Assembly (NCBI GenBank): GCA_036514635.1
Contig: DATBWU010000350.1
Span: 1-13,365, forward strand
Length of the DNA stretch: 13,365 nt
Reading direction: 5' to 3'
DNA from: DASSFZ01 sp036514635
Lineage (GTDB): Bacteria > Chloroflexota > Anaerolineae > Fen-1058
Below the pieces are notes generated by a model. The model was not told where the DNA came from. It saw only the letters and a list, made by a program, of their open reading frames with translations, and did no database searches. The position numbers and the translations under genes were made by a program. Below, in pieces: positions 11,376 through 13,365 of this stretch. Each line of letters opens with the position of its first letter. Positions within the stretch are counted from its first letter, which is position 1.

Positions 11376-13365
11376 CAGAATAAGTCCTCGTCATCCCAAT
11401 CGCCAAAGGGCAATCCCAGGCGAGACAGCATTCCCATGAACGGGTTGTTGACCATCTGGCGCGCGTCTTCGATCTCTTCCAGCAGTGCAGAGTCGCCTCG
11501 CCGGCGAGCCAGATGCGCTGCCCGGCGCAGACTGTCTTTCGCCTGCGGCGTCTGACCGTTAAGGCCCTGCAATACGCCCAGTTGCAAGAGCGCTACGGGA
11601 TCATCCGGTGTGCGGTGAGCGAGTTTCCGCGCGTAGTCCAGCGCGAGCTCGGGCCTGACCGGCCCGAGGATGGCGATGATATGGCGAAGCGACTCAGGGG
11701 TGTCGCCCGCGCCGGATTCGGCCTTTTGCAGCATGTCCCGCCCCAGCCGTTCCCACGGGTCGCCGCCCGCTTTGCGCGTATCCGCGAGTCCGGCCGGCAG
11801 TGCGCTACGTTGGGCGTTGCCGAAACATTCCCCCGCCACATCGACGTAGAAGTGCGGCGAGGCGACGCCGGCCGCTTCGGCACGGTCGAGAATGTGCCGC
11901 GCCTCGGTCAGGTTCCCGCGCTGCGCCCAGCAGCCGAAGATGTGAACGAAGGTGTGCAGGTCGCCCTTAGCCATGGCGGCGTCGAAGCGCTCACGCGCTG
12001 CCGTCACCTGGTGCAGCGCCAGCTCGGTGTTGCCCAGCCACACGAGCAGTTGCGCATCGTCGGGCGCAAGCGGCAGGGCTTCCTCGTAAATCTTCTTCGC
12101 CTGAGCGAAGTAGCTGGCGTTGAACTGCGCGTGCCCGCGCTCGCACAGGATGTCGACCAGGCCGCGCCGGGCGGGCGCGTGCTGCGGATCGGTCTCCAGG
12201 GCGGCGCGCAGCACCTGCTCGGCGGCGTAGAGTTCGCCTTGCCCCCGATACACTTCGGCCAGGTGGACGCGCGCCTCCACGTGCGCCGGATCTTTTTGCA
12301 GAATGCGCTGCAACTCGTTGCGGCCAGCAATGGCCTGATCGTTGGCGATCAGCGCGCTGGCGAGTTCGAGGCGCAGGTCGAGATCGTCGGGATTGGCCTT
12401 GACCGCGTTGCGATAGTGCGCGATCGCCTGATCGGGCCGTCCCGCCCGCCGATAGCAATCCAGCACACGCCGGCGCAGCCAGGCGCGGAATTCAGGGATC
12501 GGCAGGTGCGTGGGCCGGCCGGCCGGCGATTTCTTGGTCGGGCGTCTGGGCAGTTTGTTGAGCAGTGCGCTCCACGCCTCGGCGGCGGCTTCCCACTGCT
12601 CGAGTCGTTCGTGGGCGATAGCCAGGTTGTGCAGAATGGGCGTGACCGGGCCGAGATCGGAATGGGCGTCCAGGCAGGCGCGCATGTTCTGCCAGTGAAG
12701 CAATGCGCCGGCCCACTCGCCACGCGCGGCGCAATCCGAAGCCAGCCGGTTGCGCGCGACGAGTTGAATCGCCTCGAGCGCGAGGTATCCGGGCGAAATC
12801 TTCCCTGCCACTTCGATGGAAGCCAGCGCGGCCTGCCATTGCCCGGCTTCTATCGCCGCACGCGCCTGACGCAGGTGCGCGCCGGCTACGGCGTCTTGCA
12901 GGCGCGGGGTCGGCGTTCGAGCCGCCGCGGCCGTCCATTCGGCAAGCGCAGCGGCCGGATCGCCCGTCGCCGCGAGCGCCACACCGTGGTAATACGCGCG
13001 CACGGCTTCTGCGCCGGCCTTGAGCGGCTGGCTGGATGGAGCCAGCGCGGCGAGCGCCTGTGTGGTCTGCCCGATAGCCAGCAGGGCCACTCCACGCCAC
13101 AGCATTGAAGTCGGCCGGTGGGCGCTGCCGCCTGTGGATACGGTCGGCTGCTCCGGGCCGTTACCGGGTTGAGCGTCGAGCACACTCTGCGCGTCATGAC
13201 ACAACAACGCGGCGATCGGCGAGAGGGCCGCCCGATCGTCGGGCGATACTCCGGGCAGGGTTTCCAGGTCGACGTGGGGATTCCGTCGAAGGTCCGCCGG
13301 GAGCGCATGGGCCACATCCAGCTGGCCAGCCCCGTCAGCCACATCTGGTACTTCAAGGGCACGCC
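11375..13365 (-). CDS. Large TPR protein of the Hsp70 operon (5' end beyond the window)
   Basis: At least 655 residues from a possible GTG start at 13342. The frame stays open to the window edge (13365) and the GTG has no clear ribosome binding site, so the gene probably begins outside the window. Helical repeats run through the whole protein: YYHGVALAATGDPAAALAEW, ILHNLAIAHERLEQWEAAAEAW, VLDCYRRAGRPDQAIAHYRNAVKANPDD, VHLAEVYRGQGELYAAEQVLRAAL, LVWLGNTELALHQVTAARERF, LLQLGVLQGLNGQTPQAKDSLRRA. No signal peptide, catalytic motif or membrane segment was seen in the visible part. It ends in an acidic aromatic tail, FGDWDDEDLF. The stop overlaps the start of the J-like gene, so it belongs to the chaperone unit, possibly as scaffold or client adaptor (inference). 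Confidence 0.85.
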   Translation of the reverse strand, partial: RALEVPDVADGAGQLDVAHALPADLRRNPHVDLETLPGVSPDDRAALSPIAALLCHDAQSVLDAQPGNGPEQPTVSTGGSAHRPTSMLWRGVALLAIGQTTQALAALAPSSQPLKAGAEAVRAYYHGVALAATGDPAAALAEWTAAAARTPTPRLQDAVAGAHLRQARAAIEAGQWQAALASIEVAGKISPGYLALEAIQLVARNRLASDCAARGEWAGALLHWQNMRACLDAHSDLGPVTPILHNLAIAHERLEQWEAAAEAWSALLNKLPRRPTKKSPAGRPTHLPIPEFRAWLRRRVLDCYRRAGRPDQAIAHYRNAVKANPDDLDLRLELASALIANDQAIAGRNELQRILQKDPAHVEARVHLAEVYRGQGELYAAEQVLRAALETDPQHAPARRGLVDILCERGHAQFNASYFAQAKKIYEEALPLAPDDAQLLVWLGNTELALHQVTAARERFDAAMAKGDLHTFVHIFGCWAQRGNLTEARHILDRAEAAGVASPHFYVDVAGECFGNAQRSALPAGLADTRKAGGDPWERLGRDMLQKAESGAGDTPESLRHIIAILGPVRPELALDYARKLAHRTPDDPVALLQLGVLQGLNGQTPQAKDSLRRAAHLARRRGDSALLEEIEDARQMVNNPFMGMLSRLGLPFGDWDDEDLF

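Noticed and set aside
11513..13108. 531-codon plus-strand frame opposite the large TPR gene
   Set aside because: Composition rich in Arg/Gln/Val, no motif, and the minus strand encodes good TPRs coupled to the next gene.

Overview
The window is GC-rich, gene-dense bacterial DNA, most likely from a Chloroflexota (Anaerolineae-like) chromosome. This guess rests on three things: a lipoprotein fusing a DsbA-like thioredoxin fold to a cyclophilin, many 40-residue TPRs, and intergenic spaces packed with palindromic and permuted short-word repeats. No rRNA, tRNA, CRISPR array, transposase or phage gene was seen. The assignment is an impression from sequence style, not a search result.

Layout. 1-395 (-): N-terminal part of undecaprenyl-diphosphatase (uppP), starting at TTG. 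412-528: a large inverted repeat made of CAGTA/CAGTGA words. 530-1795 (-): a DsbA-cyclophilin lipoprotein whose reading frame carries one in-frame TGA exactly where the first Cys of the CPYC active site belongs. A hairpin with a GU apical loop follows the TGA at the spacing expected of a bacterial SECIS, so I read this as a probable selenoprotein (U-P-Y-C). 1796-2139: divergent regulatory region with nested interspersed repeats and a good sigma70-type promoter facing right. 2140-3459 and 3477-4928 (+): a P-loop ATPase and a TPR protein, a two-gene unit. 4929-5323: convergent spacer filled with palindromes, including a second copy of the repeat at 2010-2052 with a compensatory stem change.

From 13365 down to 5324 all genes are on the minus strand. 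In transcription order they are: a large TPR protein (5' end beyond the window), a J-domain-like protein with HPP in place of HPD, a long GrpE, a short Hsp70 (DnaK-like), a glutaredoxin-like protein, a DUF433 protein with its own promoter, and an S9-family peptidase. The TPR/J-like pair overlaps as TGATG and the J-like/GrpE pair as GTGA, so these proteins are probably made in fixed proportion as a dedicated chaperone unit. DnaK follows GrpE after a 188-base repeat-containing spacer.

The observation most worth following is the in-frame TGA in the thioredoxin motif with its SECIS-like hairpin. Next are the atypical Hsp70 module (TPR partner, HPP J-domain, enlarged GrpE, shortened Hsp70) and the nested, covarying repeat family.
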